Source: Psychrobacter sp. Ps6
GTDB taxonomy: Bacteria; Pseudomonadota; Gammaproteobacteria; Pseudomonadales; Moraxellaceae
DNA length: 64,000 nt
Reading direction: 5' to 3'
Assembly: GCF_022129235.1 (NCBI RefSeq)
Contig: NZ_JADQAI010000005.1
Location: 205,406 to 269,405 of the forward strand
The notes under the pieces are model-generated. The model saw only the letters and a list, made by a program, of their open reading frames with translations. It was not told the origin of the DNA and searched no databases. Positions 1 to 9,550 of the stretch are shown here, piece by piece. Numbering within the stretch: the first letter of the stretch is position 1; each line of letters starts with the position of its first letter. The position numbers and the translations under genes were made by a program.

Positions 1-1
1 A

Positions 2-214
2 GAACCTATCGGTGATCTACTTAAGCTGGAGCTAGAATCCAGCTTGGTATGGCAACGCCTGGGATACTCGTTTGACAATGACCCAAAATCTGCCGATAAA
101 GGTCGCTGTCTAACCCTACTACCGGCCACTTGGAACAATAGTGGCGTGGCTTCTATGAATGTCTTGGCCGATCGATTAATGAATGCCACGCTTGTAGGCA
201 ATACCGACTTATGA
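2..214 (+). CDS. C-terminal end of a probable siderophore-binding periplasmic protein (partial)
   Basis: An open frame runs in from the left edge for 70 residues and stops at a TGA that overlaps the ATG of the FhuB-type permease by four bases (ATGA). The visible tail ends in a helix-like stretch with MNVLADRLMNATLVG. Translational coupling to a fused iron-siderophore permease is what is expected of a FhuD-type substrate-binding protein, which would capture the ferric siderophore in the periplasm. The residues seen are too few to prove the family, so the product name is an inference from position. Confidence 0.55.
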   Translation, partial: EPIGDLLKLELESSLVWQRLGYSFDNDPKSADKGRCLTLLPATWNNSGVASMNVLADRLMNATLVGNTDL

Positions 215-2181
215 TGAAAAACAATGTTTTGTCTATTAACCGCCTTTATTTGATGGTTGTTTTTTTGATCGTGATGGCAGTAGTCAGTAGTTACGCTGTC
301 ATACACCAGTTATGGAATCTACCATTTATAGAGCTATTCACTCCATCATTTGACTTGTCGCTTTCGGATATGAGTATCCAGCTGCAAATCGTACCGACCA
401 TGGTCGTGGCATCAACTGCAGGCGGCCTTCTAGGCTTAGTTAGTGTCTTGCTGCAACAGTTAGTAAAAAACACGCTGGCGTCAGACACAACATTGGCAGT
501 GGGCAGTGGCGCAAATATGTCACTGCTACTTGTGACATTATTTTTCCCTAGTTTCAATCTAGGAGGCAGTTTTTGGGTCGCCTTTATTGGGGCCATTAGC
601 AGCATGGCAATTGTATTCATCCTTGCCGCACCAAGTCGCATGAATCCTCTGGTACTGGTGTTAGGAGGTTTGGTCACCAATATCTTATTGGGTGCTATCG
701 CCGCCTTATTGATGATTTATTATGCCGAAGAATCTCTAAATGTCATGGTATGGGCGGCTGGCAGCCTTACGCAAAACAATTGGCAAGTGTCTATTGTATT
801 AACCATTGCTAGTGTGGTCGCCTTTATCAGTTTAATGCCCTTATTAAAACCGCTAGAAATCATGAGCCTAGACGATAGGCAGGCAAAAAGTTTGGGCATA
901 CCTATCAATCTTATTCGAGGACTGGTAGTGGGATTGGTGGCGATATTAACGGCCCTTGTCGTGAGCCGTGTAGGACCTATTGGTTTTATTGGACTGGGTG
1001 CCGCTACCCTCGTCAACGTATTTTCTGTCAGACATATCGGTTACCGTTTGCTCTTGGGCTATGGATTTGGGGCGCTTCTGCTGTGGGTGACCAGCAATGT
1101 CACCACGGTACTACAGCATTACCTGAGCCTAAACATTCCTGCTGATGCGATGACTGCCTTACTTGGCGCGCCATTGGTTATATGGCTAATCGTAACCCAA
1201 AGCCGGCCGCATAAAGATGAGGTTAGCCCAACGCTTATTTCAGAACGCCGCGAACCGCATTTACTTCTCTGGAGTGTCGCCTTAGTTCTACTAATTGTCG
1301 GCATACTTGTTTTCACTGCCACAGCAAATGGCTGGCAATTGAATGCCGTATGGAGTTTGATTGTTGATTTTAGACTACCTCGCACCCTAAGCGCGGCAGC
1401 CACTGGCGTGATGCTAGCGACTGCGGGCGTACTGCTGCAAACCTTGACGCGCAACCCTATGGCCAGTCCTGAGGTACTGGGTATCAGCTCAGGTTCAGCA
1501 ATCGGCGTGATATTGGCCTTTGTTTTCTTACCCAGTTTTGGCTACACAGGCATTGTGCTGTCAGGATTATTGGGCGCAGCGATTGTGCTCAGCTTGATAT
1601 TATGGCTAGCTCGTAGAATAAATCCTGCCTATTTGCTGTTGGTTGGCGTGACGATTGCCGCCTTGATGGGTGGTTTGTTAAGTCTGGTCAAAATATCTGG
1701 AGATCAGCGCTTGCAAGCAGTTCTCAGTTGGTTATCGGGCTCCACTTATCTGGCCAGCCCTGAGACTGCATGGCTACTCGTGATATTCGCCCTGTTGCTT
1801 TTTTTATTGAGTTTTATGTTGATAAAACCACTAGAGATACTGAGCTTAGGCAGCGGGATAGCGCGTGAGCTTGGTGTCTCTTTAAGGCTGTTTCAAAGCT
1901 TGATATTAATCTTAGTGGCAGCGCTTAGTACCATATCAACATTGGCAGTCGGTCCGCTTAGTTTTATTGGTCTGATGATTCCACATCTTGCCACGACGCT
2001 CGGCGCGGTTCAGCTCAAGCGCCAATTACCACTGGCGGCTATTTTAGGTGCCGCATTAATGGTGCTGGCGGATTGGCTTGGGCGTTATATCATATTTCCT
2101 TACGAGATACCGGCTGGCACCATTGCCGCTATTATTGGTGGTACGTACTTCTTATACCTGATGCGCCGTATCAAAACGTGA
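211..2181 (+). CDS. fhuB: Fused iron-hydroxamate siderophore ABC permease, FhuB type
   Basis: 656 residues, close to the size of E. coli FhuB, and built from two tandem FecCD-type permease halves (about residues 1-325 and 345-656). Each half carries the family's conserved loop, GPIGFIGLG in the first and GPLSFIGLMIPH in the second, and each has about ten hydrophobic segments. The repeated arginine-rich entry to each half (LVKNTLAS; RLPRTLSAAATGVML with LTRNPMASPEVLG) is typical of BtuC/FhuB proteins. It would form the whole membrane channel with a FhuC-type ATPase that is not in the window. It overlaps the upstream gene by four bases. The start at 211 or the adjacent ATG at 214 are equally possible. 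Confidence 0.9.
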   Translation: MMKNNVLSINRLYLMVVFLIVMAVVSSYAVIHQLWNLPFIELFTPSFDLSLSDMSIQLQIVPTMVVASTAGGLLGLVSVLLQQLVKNTLASDTTLAVGSGANMSLLLVTLFFPSFNLGGSFWVAFIGAISSMAIVFILAAPSRMNPLVLVLGGLVTNILLGAIAALLMIYYAEESLNVMVWAAGSLTQNNWQVSIVLTIASVVAFISLMPLLKPLEIMSLDDRQAKSLGIPINLIRGLVVGLVAILTALVVSRVGPIGFIGLGAATLVNVFSVRHIGYRLLLGYGFGALLLWVTSNVTTVLQHYLSLNIPADAMTALLGAPLVIWLIVTQSRPHKDEVSPTLISERREPHLLLWSVALVLLIVGILVFTATANGWQLNAVWSLIVDFRLPRTLSAAATGVMLATAGVLLQTLTRNPMASPEVLGISSGSAIGVILAFVFLPSFGYTGIVLSGLLGAAIVLSLILWLARRINPAYLLLVGVTIAALMGGLLSLVKISGDQRLQAVLSWLSGSTYLASPETAWLLVIFALLLFLLSFMLIKPLEILSLGSGIARELGVSLRLFQSLILILVAALSTISTLAVGPLSFIGLMIPHLATTLGAVQLKRQLPLAAILGAALMVLADWLGRYIIFPYEIPAGTIAAIIGGTYFLYLMRRIKT

Positions 2182-2597
2182 TTCACCCATTACTTATAAT
2201 ACTACTCTATAAAGAGGTGTCTTGTTTAATGTCATTCACACTTCTGTGAGTGTTGATGAGGCATTGGTTCATCATGGCTTTATCATACTATGCGTTGATA
2301 CTGTTGCTTGCTCATTCCTTTTTCATCGAATAGGTCAGCTCGCACCCTATTCATTCATGCAATTTTATCAAATACTCAAGCTCACCGATCAGACACACAA
2401 GCAAATGTGTCAAAAATACCTCTATATTGTATTGCTAATAATTCTCATTATCATTAACATGTACGCAATTGATCGTGACATGTTAAGCCCGTTAAACAGC
2501 CTGTCACTGACAAAACCGTATATTGATTACGCATTCAATGCTACATCAAGAGAATGTTAAGCCAACTAACCCAATACTTTTATCGAGATACCATCTG
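2182..2597. other. Intergenic and leader region before the TonB-dependent receptor
   Basis: No convincing gene is seen here. The stretch holds the Fur box described separately and an AT-rich leader. A 112-residue open frame crosses it but runs over the Fur box and into the receptor gene in another frame. Confidence 0.5.
2437..2455. promoter_or_regulatory. Fur box
   Basis: The 19-base segment AATAATTCTCATTATCATT matches 16 of 19 positions of the Fur consensus AATGATAATCATTATCATT. It lies about 140 bases before the chosen start of the TonB-dependent receptor, so iron-replete Fur would be expected to repress that gene. The match is read directly; binding is inferred. Confidence 0.8.
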
Positions 2598-4871
2598 ATG
2601 TTTATCATTACAGAAGGCACCAAGCAACATAAACCCAGCTCCTTGAGTTGGTTCATCAAACAAACGATGCATCTGTCAGCCATTGCTTCATTGGCAGTCA
2701 GCTCATCTATCATTCATGCTGAAACCACCGACCAATCCACAACTGGTGATAGTATCACCATCAATAATGCTGACAAAAAAGCCGAACCTAGTACTACGCT
2801 AGAGACTATCGTGGTCACGGCAGATATAGACGCACAGACTACTGAAAATACCGACCGCTATACTATTCCTACCGCCAGTAGCGCCACTGGACTGGCACTC
2901 TCTGCAAAAGAAACCCCGCAGGCCACCAGTGTAGTGACCAATCAGCAACTCAAAGATCAAAACTCAACCAATCTAACAGAGGTGCTTAAACGCGCGCCTG
3001 GTATTCAAGTGGGCAGTATCGATGGCGCGCGCAGTGGGTTCTCAGCGAGAGGGTTTGGCATTACTGGCTTTCAAATCGATGGCTTAAATACAGATTTTGT
3101 TCAGCAAGCAGCGATGGGTGAATATTCAGCCAATACTGCTATGTTTGATCATGTTGAAATCGTACGTGGTGCGACAGGTTTGATGAGTGGCTCAGGCGAC
3201 CCTTCTGCCAACGTCAATCTCATTCGCAAACGTGCCGACAGCACAGTGCCCGCCACCGAACTCTCTGCCAACGTTGATCGTTATGGCAATTATGGTGTGA
3301 GCGTCGATCGCAGTCAGTCATTGACCAAAGATGGCGCGGTACGTGGCCGAGTCGTGGCAAGTTATCAAGATGGCGACACCTTTATCGATCGCCAAGAGCT
3401 GGGGCAAAACCTAATCTATGCCACAGTGGATGCTGATGTGAGTGACAACACTACCGTCAGTGTGGGTGCAAGCCGTCAGCACAATAAATCAAAATCGACC
3501 ATGTGGGGCGGTTTGCCAAGTTACTTAAGTGATGGCTCAAAAGCTGAGTGGGATACCAGTAAAAACGGTAGTGCTGACTGGTCAAACTGGGACTCTGACA
3601 ATGTTTACTATTTCGCTGACATCGATCATGATTTTAATGAAGACTGGAACCTAACCACTAATGCCAGTTACAACGAGAGCGACAGTAGCCCAAAACTCCT
3701 TTATATGTATGCCAGCAGCTTTGACCCTGACACTGGACTGATTTATAACTTAAACCCATTTCACGCCGATACCGAGCGCAAACAAGTCAACGTCAAAACC
3801 AAGCTGACGGGTAATTTTGATGCCTTGGGCAGAACGCATCAGCTTATCGTGGGCGGATCTTACAATAAAAGCGAGCTTGATACTTTTACTTATACTGCCC
3901 CACCCGACGGACTGTTAACAGTGTCTGACTTTGATAACTGGGATGGCAGCTACGCTGAACCAGCATGGGGCGCCAAAACCCAAAGCTCTGATGTCACCGT
4001 TAAAGAAAAGGCCATCTTTGCCGCCACTCAGCTAAAGCTGTCTGATCCTCTATCAGTCATATTGGGGTCACGGGTGTCTGATTATGAGCGCTCAGGTATG
4101 CAGTATGGCAATAATGTAGACACTGAATCCAAACATATTTGGACGCCTTATGCGGGTATCACTTATGATATTGACAAAAACCACAGCCTCTACATCAGCT
4201 ATAGTGACATTTTTCAACCACAAACCGAGCGCGATATTAATGGCAACTATCTCGATCCTATCGAAGGCAAAAATTACGAAATCGGTCTAAAAAGTGAGTC
4301 TGATAATGGCGCCCTACAAAGCCAAGTCAGCATCTTTAGAATCGAGCAAGACAACCTTGCCCAGCTCGATGGTGGCCAAATAATCCCAGGAACCACGCTT
4401 GAAAATGCGTACGTTGGTGCAAAAGGCGCTACCAGTCAGGGCGTTGAAGTAGAGGTCACCGGTGAGCTTAGTGACAAACTAAAGGCCACTATCGGCTACA
4501 CGCATTTTAATGCTGAAGACAATAGCGGTAAAGCCATCAATACAGGCTATGCCGATACGACGCTGAATTTGTTTACCACCTATGATATGAACGATATCGT
4601 TCCTAATTTGACAGTTGGTGGCGGTATCGATTGGTCAAACGGCTACTATGGTGTGGTCACCAATCCTGTGACTGGTCAATCTGAAAAATATGGTCAAGAC
4701 AATGTGACACTAGCGAGCATCATGGCCAAATATGCCATCAATGACAACCTAGAAGCACAGCTTAACGTCAACAATTTATTCAACCAAAAATATCTTGCTG
4801 GCGAAAACTTCTTTGGATTAACGTATGGCGAGCCTTTAAATGTAGTCGGTAGAGTGACTTATCGCTTTTAG
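2598..4871 (+). CDS. TonB-dependent ferric-siderophore receptor
   Basis: A 22-stranded outer-membrane receptor of the TonB-siderophore family, about 757 residues. From the chosen ATG a 41-residue signal peptide ends at SIIHA before ETTD. A TonB-box-like segment (LETIVVTAD) follows, then the plug domain with LTEVLKRAPGIQVG and VEIVRGATGLMSGSGDPSANVN, and the barrel ends in the C-terminal phenylalanine of outer-membrane proteins (VTYRF). The barrel most resembles FhuE/FpvA-type hydroxamate receptors, which fits the FhuB permease upstream. In-frame starts at 2523 (TTG) and 2538 (ATG) exist but only add residues before an already sufficient signal peptide. The ATG at 2598 has a weak GAGA nine bases upstream. 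It is probably iron-repressed through the Fur box. Confidence 0.88.
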   Translation: MFIITEGTKQHKPSSLSWFIKQTMHLSAIASLAVSSSIIHAETTDQSTTGDSITINNADKKAEPSTTLETIVVTADIDAQTTENTDRYTIPTASSATGLALSAKETPQATSVVTNQQLKDQNSTNLTEVLKRAPGIQVGSIDGARSGFSARGFGITGFQIDGLNTDFVQQAAMGEYSANTAMFDHVEIVRGATGLMSGSGDPSANVNLIRKRADSTVPATELSANVDRYGNYGVSVDRSQSLTKDGAVRGRVVASYQDGDTFIDRQELGQNLIYATVDADVSDNTTVSVGASRQHNKSKSTMWGGLPSYLSDGSKAEWDTSKNGSADWSNWDSDNVYYFADIDHDFNEDWNLTTNASYNESDSSPKLLYMYASSFDPDTGLIYNLNPFHADTERKQVNVKTKLTGNFDALGRTHQLIVGGSYNKSELDTFTYTAPPDGLLTVSDFDNWDGSYAEPAWGAKTQSSDVTVKEKAIFAATQLKLSDPLSVILGSRVSDYERSGMQYGNNVDTESKHIWTPYAGITYDIDKNHSLYISYSDIFQPQTERDINGNYLDPIEGKNYEIGLKSESDNGALQSQVSIFRIEQDNLAQLDGGQIIPGTTLENAYVGAKGATSQGVEVEVTGELSDKLKATIGYTHFNAEDNSGKAINTGYADTTLNLFTTYDMNDIVPNLTVGGGIDWSNGYYGVVTNPVTGQSEKYGQDNVTLASIMAKYAINDNLEAQLNVNNLFNQKYLAGENFFGLTYGEPLNVVGRVTYRF

Positions 4872-5006
4872 TCTAAATATTAGGGCGTGTTGAGTTTGAA
4901 AGTTAACATCTAACAAATTGACATTCAGGGTCGGCTTATAATACCATTGATGATTACTTTCATTCATCTCAACGATGATCCTATAATAACTTTTTGGAGT
5001 AATCCC

Positions 5007-5081
5007 ATGCAGTGGACTAAACCAGCTTTTCAAGACATCCGTATCGGTTTCGAAATCACTATGTATTTTGAAGCACGCTAA
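5007..5081 (+). CDS. pqqA: PQQ precursor peptide PqqA
   Basis: A 24-residue peptide beginning MQWTKPAF and ending ITMYFEAR, preceded by GGAG seven bases before the ATG. The invariant glutamate and tyrosine that become pyrroloquinoline quinone are at positions 16 and 20 (E-x-x-x-Y). Length and motif match PqqA exactly. It is delivered to the radical SAM enzyme PqqE by PqqD, cross-linked between Glu16 and Tyr20, and then cut out by proteases. It is the first gene of the pqq operon and is separated from pqqB by a hairpin. Confidence 0.96.
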   Translation: MQWTKPAFQDIRIGFEITMYFEAR

Positions 5082-5104
5082 AAACTCATAGACCTGAATA
5101 CATT

Positions 5105-5139
5105 AAAAGCCCTAGATGATTAGGGCTTTTACTTTTTTT
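5105..5139 (+). terminator. Hairpin between pqqA and pqqB (terminator or attenuator)
   Basis: AAAAGCCCTA at 5105-5114 pairs perfectly with TAGGGCTTTT at 5121-5130 across a six-base loop, followed by ACTTTTTTT. This has the form of an intrinsic terminator. Placed between pqqA and pqqB, it would let the peptide gene be transcribed in excess over the biosynthetic enzymes. Confidence 0.8.
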
Positions 5140-5160
5140 GACATTTGGAAATATTGCGCT

Positions 5161-6072
5161 ATGTATATTCACGTTTTAGGCTCAGCAGCGGGCGGCGGCT
5201 TTCCGCAGTGGAACTGTAACTGCGAAAACTGTCACGGCGTACGCCAAGGCACCATTGAAGCAAAGACCCGTACCCAGTCTTCGATCGCCATATCAGAAAA
5301 TGGCGTTGACTGGATTTTGTTTAACGCTTCACCTGATATCCGCCAGCAGCTATTTGACTTTAAAGCCGCTCAGCCAGCCCGTCATCTAAGAGACACAGGC
5401 ATCACCGATGTGGTATTGATGGACAGTCAGCTTGACCATACCACAGGCCTGTTGACACTACGTGAAGGTTGCCCCATATCTGTTTGGTGTACCGACATGG
5501 TGCATGACGACCTCAGCACAGGATTTCCACTGTTTACGATGTTAAAGCATTGGAATGGCGGCCTACAATATAATCAAATTGATCCAAAACAGCGCTTTCA
5601 AATTGACGGTTATAGCAATTTAGAGCTAACGCCTTTGGTCATTAGAAGCTCAGCGCCACCGTATTCGCCGCACCGCAATGATCCTCATGATGGCGACAAC
5701 ATCGCGCTGATTGTGAAAGATTTAAAAACACAAAAGCAGCTGTTCTATGCGCCAGGCTTGGGCAAAATTGACGATGAAGTCATGCAAATCATGAAAGCGT
5801 CTGATTGCGTGATGATTGACGGCACGCTATGGACAGACAATGAGATGCAAGAACGCGGCGTTGGCACTAAAACGGGCCAAGACATGGGGCATTTGCATAT
5901 CAGTGGTGACGATGGCTCGCTGCATTATTTAGATCAGCTCGATAACGCGCGCAAGGTACTCATTCATATCAACAATACCAACCCGATATTAAACGAGCAA
6001 TCTGAACAAGCAGCGACACTAAAACAGCACGGCGTCGAAGTGGCGTTCGATGGCATGCAGATAGAGCTTTAA
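5161..6072 (+). CDS. pqqB: PQQ biosynthesis protein PqqB
   Basis: 303 residues from the ATG giving [18 protein letters not shown], which is the conserved N-terminus of PqqB. An earlier in-frame ATG at 5116 lies inside the hairpin loop and adds residues foreign to the family. The protein is a metallo-beta-lactamase-fold enzyme with the CNCENC metal-binding cluster near residue 20 and [10 protein letters not shown], where the family has its active-site Asp/His. PqqB is thought to hydroxylate the tyrosine ring of the cross-linked Glu-Tyr intermediate. The next gene, pqqC, follows after about 40 bases. Confidence 0.95.
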   Translation: MYIHVLGSAAGGGFPQWNCNCENCHGVRQGTIEAKTRTQSSIAISENGVDWILFNASPDIRQQLFDFKAAQPARHLRDTGITDVVLMDSQLDHTTGLLTLREGCPISVWCTDMVHDDLSTGFPLFTMLKHWNGGLQYNQIDPKQRFQIDGYSNLELTPLVIRSSAPPYSPHRNDPHDGDNIALIVKDLKTQKQLFYAPGLGKIDDEVMQIMKASDCVMIDGTLWTDNEMQERGVGTKTGQDMGHLHISGDDGSLHYLDQLDNARKVLIHINNTNPILNEQSEQAATLKQHGVEVAFDGMQIEL

Positions 6073-6111
6073 GACAAACGGTAAGATAAAGACAGCAATC
6101 GCAAGGTAAAA

Positions 6112-6873
6112 ATGATGCAAGAAGAAACCGCAGCACTCAGCCCAGAAGCGTTTGAACAAGCGATTATGGCAAAAGGTCAGTATTATCATATCCACCATCC
6201 TTTTCATATCATGATGCACGAAGGACGCGCGACCCAGCAGCAAATCCAAGCGTGGGTCGCCAATCGGTTTTATTATCAAATCAATATCCCGCTAAAAGAC
6301 GCGGCAATCATGGCAAACTGCCCTGATCAGCGCGTGCGTCAAGAGTGGATCCAGCGCATGATTGATCAAGATGGCGTCTACCCTGATGGCGGCGGGCGCG
6401 AAGCGTGGCTTGGTCTGGCGGAAGCGGTTGGATTGACGCGTGAGCAGGTGATTTCGGAAGAATTGGTTTTGCCCGGTGTGCGTTTTGCTGTTGATGCTTA
6501 TGTGAATTTTGCCCGCCGTACGTCATGGCGTGAGGCGGCGAGCAGCTCATTGACCGAGCTGTTTGCCCCGCAGATTCATCAGTCGCGCTTAGAGTCTTGG
6601 CCCAAGCACTATCCTTGGATCAAAGAAGAAGGCTATACCTATTTTCGCTCGCGCTTGAGTCAAGCACGCCGCGATGTTGAGCATGGTCTGACTATCACGC
6701 TTGACTCATTCAAAACGGCAGAGCAGCAAGAACGCATGCTTGAGATTCTACAATTTAAACTGGACATTTTGTGGACGATTTTGGATGCCTTGAGTCTCGC
6801 CTATGTGCATGATCAAGCCCCTTATCAAAGCGTCACCACGGATAATGTCTGGCATAAAGGATTGTTCAAATGA
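6112..6873 (+). CDS. pqqC: Pyrroloquinoline-quinone synthase PqqC
   Basis: 253 residues, the normal length for PqqC. It carries the family's strongly conserved blocks [42 protein letters not shown] and [12 protein letters not shown]. PqqC is a cofactorless oxidase that closes the last ring and oxidises the precursor to PQQ in the cytoplasm. AAGG lies five bases before the ATG at 6112 and eight before the adjacent ATG at 6115, so the second may be the real start. Its end overlaps pqqD by four bases. Confidence 0.96.
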   Translation: MMQEETAALSPEAFEQAIMAKGQYYHIHHPFHIMMHEGRATQQQIQAWVANRFYYQINIPLKDAAIMANCPDQRVRQEWIQRMIDQDGVYPDGGGREAWLGLAEAVGLTREQVISEELVLPGVRFAVDAYVNFARRTSWREAASSSLTELFAPQIHQSRLESWPKHYPWIKEEGYTYFRSRLSQARRDVEHGLTITLDSFKTAEQQERMLEILQFKLDILWTILDALSLAYVHDQAPYQSVTTDNVWHKGLFK

Positions 6874-7166
6874 GTATACCTGCTAGTTTACCTGAGCTGG
6901 ATCAATCTCTGGTTCCCACATGGCGTCATGGCTACCGCTTCCAGTTTGAGCCAGCGCAAGACGCGTATGTCCTGCTCTACCCTGAGGGGATGATCACCCT
7001 TAACGACAGTGCCAGTATCATTGGACAGCATATCGATGGCACCGCATCGGTTGCTGATATTATCCAAAAGGTAAAAGCCATGTTTGGCGATGTGCCTGAA
7101 ATCGAGCAAGACATCATCGAATATATGCTGGTTGCCCAGCGCGAACATTGGATTGACCTAGTATGA
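6870..7166 (+). CDS. pqqD: PqqD, PqqA-binding peptide chaperone
   Basis: 98 residues with the typical PqqD pattern ([27 protein letters not shown], then [17 protein letters not shown]). This is the RiPP recognition element that binds the PqqA peptide and presents it to PqqE. Both ends overlap neighbours by four bases (ATGA), so pqqC, pqqD and pqqE are translationally coupled. The segment quoted is split by family knowledge, not by an alignment. Confidence 0.94.
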   Translation: MSIPASLPELDQSLVPTWRHGYRFQFEPAQDAYVLLYPEGMITLNDSASIIGQHIDGTASVADIIQKVKAMFGDVPEIEQDIIEYMLVAQREHWIDLV

Positions 7167-8320
7167 CTGCACCCGTCGGACTGCCGCTATGGTTACTCGC
7201 TGAGTTGACCTATCGCTGCCCCTTACAATGCCCGTATTGCTCAAACCCGATTGATTATGCTCAGTATAAAGAAGAGCTGACGACACAGGAGTGGTTTGAT
7301 GTGTTTGATCAAGCGCGGCAAATGGGCGCGGTGCAGCTGGGGTTTTCTGGCGGTGAGCCACTGGTGCGTCAAGACTTAGAAGAAATGGTCGCTTATGCGC
7401 ACAAGCAAGGTTTTTATACCAACCTCATCACTTCAGGCATGGGACTCACTGAAGCACGCATCGCCAGTCTAAAAGAAGCAGGATTGCAGCATATCCAAAT
7501 TAGCTTCCAAGCCAGTGATCCGTCGGTGAACAATGCATTGGCAGGCTCAAAACATGCCTTTGAGCAAAAGTATGAGATGTCACGTCTGGTCAAACAGTAC
7601 GATTATCCGATGGTACTTAACTTTGTGATTCATCGACAGAACATCGATCAAATCGACCAGATTATTGATCTCTGCTTAGAGCTAGAGGCCGACACGGTTG
7701 AATTGGCTATTTGCCAGTTTTATGGCTGGGCCTTTGAAAATATCGAAGGCCTACTACCGACCAAAGAACAAGTGGTCAGAGCCGAGCGCATCACCAACGA
7801 ATATCGCCAAAAGATTGAAGCACGTGGTATCAAATGCAAACTCATTTTTGTCGTCCCTGATTACTACGAAGAACGCCCAAAACCTTGTATGGATGGCTGG
7901 GGTAAGATTTTCTTGACTGTAGCACCTGATGGCACCGCCTTACCTTGTCATGCTGCAAGACAGATGCCTATAGAGTTTCCTAATATCAGGCAGACGCCAT
8001 TAAAAGACATCTGGTATGACTCAGACAGCTTCAATCAATATCGCGGTGATGAATGGATGCCTGACATGTGCCAAAGCTGCTCAGATAAAGAGCGCGATTA
8101 TGGCGGCTGCCGTTGCCAAGCGTTTATGCTGACGGGCGATGCCAAAAACGCCGATCCTGTGTGCGGCAAGTCGCCTTATCACTACCTGATCGAAGAAGCA
8201 CGTATCAATAGCGAGACGCCAACTCCGTTTGAAGAGCTGCGCTTTAGGAACCCTAAAAATTCTAAATTATTAAGTATGAGTCAAGAGCAACTGATTCCCA
8301 CGCGTACGGTCATGGATTAA
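7163..8320 (+). CDS. pqqE: PqqA peptide cyclase, radical SAM enzyme PqqE
   Basis: 385 residues. The radical SAM cluster motif is C19-x3-C23-x2-C26 (CPLQCPYC), followed by the glycine-rich [10 protein letters not shown] that binds S-adenosylmethionine. The C-terminal SPASM region has the expected extra cysteines ([34 protein letters not shown]) for auxiliary iron-sulfur clusters. PqqE forms the carbon-carbon bond between Glu16 and Tyr20 of PqqA. It overlaps pqqD by four bases and the dipeptidase gene by one base. Confidence 0.97.
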   Translation: MTAPVGLPLWLLAELTYRCPLQCPYCSNPIDYAQYKEELTTQEWFDVFDQARQMGAVQLGFSGGEPLVRQDLEEMVAYAHKQGFYTNLITSGMGLTEARIASLKEAGLQHIQISFQASDPSVNNALAGSKHAFEQKYEMSRLVKQYDYPMVLNFVIHRQNIDQIDQIIDLCLELEADTVELAICQFYGWAFENIEGLLPTKEQVVRAERITNEYRQKIEARGIKCKLIFVVPDYYEERPKPCMDGWGKIFLTVAPDGTALPCHAARQMPIEFPNIRQTPLKDIWYDSDSFNQYRGDEWMPDMCQSCSDKERDYGGCRCQAFMLTGDAKNADPVCGKSPYHYLIEEARINSETPTPFEELRFRNPKNSKLLSMSQEQLIPTRTVMD

Positions 8321-9372
8321 TGATGAATAATCAGCCTATCATTTTTGACGGTCATAATGACCTATTAACTCGCCTATGGCTAAGCTCGGCTGATGATCCT
8401 GTGCATGATTTTATTTATGGCACGCTACCAGGGCATTTAGATCTAGCTCGCTGCCGACAAGCAGGATGGATGGGCGGATTATTCTCTATTTTTTTACCGC
8501 CCTACGCTTATGTAAAAAACAACCATCCTAACAAATTAGCCAATCCTTCAAACTCAGACTTCACTGCGCAAGAAATCGTTGATATTTGCTGTGCGCAATT
8601 GGCGCTTGCGCAGCAATTGCAGGCACGATCAAACGGTCAGATTCAGATCTGTACGTCTGTGGCACAAATAAAAGCCTGTCAGCAGAATCAGCAACTGGCC
8701 ATCGTTTTGCATTTGGAAGGCGCTGAGTTTTTAGCTATTGAGCCTGACTTGCTGAATGTGTTTTATGAGGCGGGGCTTAGAAGTATTGGCCCACTTTGGA
8801 ACAGAAAAAGTCTGTTTGGCGATGGTTTGAATGCGTCCTTTCCGCACTCGCCAGACACAGGCTCTGGTTTGACTCGCGAAGGCAAAGACCTTATTTTGGC
8901 GTGCCGTGACAAGCATATGCTCATCGATGTGTCGCATATGAATGAGCGCGCGTTTTGGGATACGTTAGAGATTGCAGATCAGCCGATTGTCGCAACCCAC
9001 TCTAATGCACACGCTTTATGTCCGCAAGCAAGAAACCTAACCGATCGACAGTTGGCTGCCATTAAACAAAGCGGTGGTCTAGTTGGGGTGAACTTCGATG
9101 TGGCCTTTTTGCGTGCGGATGGGCAGCGTGATACGCAGACCTCCCTTGATGTGATCGTCGATCATCTTGCTTATCTGATTGACCATTTGGGCGAAGATCA
9201 CGTTGGCTTTGGCTCTGATTTTGATGGCTGTCTATTGCCTGATGAATTGTCTGATATCAGTCAAATCTCCAAGCTGATTGAGCGGATGCAACAGCGCCAC
9301 TTCTCTGATGCGCTGATTGAAAAGGTTACTTCAAAGAATTGGTTTAAGGTGTTGGGTGAGATATGGCAGTGA
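8320..9372 (+). CDS. Membrane dipeptidase family (M19) peptidase in the pqq operon
   Basis: 350 residues with the M19 renal-dipeptidase metal motifs in order: HNDLL near residue 12 (HxD), HLEGAEFL with the bridging glutamate, DVSHMN, ATHSNAHAL and GSDFDG. The ATG shares one base with the pqqE stop (TAATG), so it is translationally coupled to PQQ synthesis. There is no signal peptide, so the enzyme should be cytoplasmic. The family splits dipeptides; by context it may trim PqqA remnants or the cross-linked Glu-Tyr intermediate. No pqqF or pqqG protease lies nearby. The role in PQQ synthesis is inference. Confidence 0.88.
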   Translation: MMNNQPIIFDGHNDLLTRLWLSSADDPVHDFIYGTLPGHLDLARCRQAGWMGGLFSIFLPPYAYVKNNHPNKLANPSNSDFTAQEIVDICCAQLALAQQLQARSNGQIQICTSVAQIKACQQNQQLAIVLHLEGAEFLAIEPDLLNVFYEAGLRSIGPLWNRKSLFGDGLNASFPHSPDTGSGLTREGKDLILACRDKHMLIDVSHMNERAFWDTLEIADQPIVATHSNAHALCPQARNLTDRQLAAIKQSGGLVGVNFDVAFLRADGQRDTQTSLDVIVDHLAYLIDHLGEDHVGFGSDFDGCLLPDELSDISQISKLIERMQQRHFSDALIEKVTSKNWFKVLGEIWQ

Positions 9373-9501
9373 TGGTTTATATCTTTGGATACCGCGAAAT
9401 AAAATATCTATATCGATGCGTATTGCTCCAAGAGTTGGATAACGGGTATGAATTTTTCCTGACTCCCAAGGTGCTTTTTCATACTATTTACTATTAAAAA
9501 T

Positions 9502-9532
9502 ATAAAGCCTAACTGATTACGTTAGGCTTTAT
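9502..9532. terminator. Intrinsic terminator between convergent genes
   Basis: ATAAAGCCTAAC at 9502-9513 pairs with GTTAGGCTTTAT at 9521-9532 across a seven-base loop. On the minus strand it is followed by ATATTTTTAA, on the plus strand by GATAAAAATT, so it best ends the immunity gene and can also stop the pqq operon. Confidence 0.75.
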
Positions 9533-9550
9533 GATAAAAATTATCGAGCG

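Noticed and set aside
2222..2560. 112-residue open frame with one hydrophobic stretch
   Set aside because: It covers the Fur box and overlaps the possible upstream starts of the receptor gene in another frame, has no clear ribosome binding site, and resembles no family.
4918..4942. TTGACA and TATAAT before pqqA as a sigma-70 promoter
   Set aside because: The spacer is only 13 bases. A second TATAAT at 4982-4987 has no good -35. The pqqA promoter is left unassigned.
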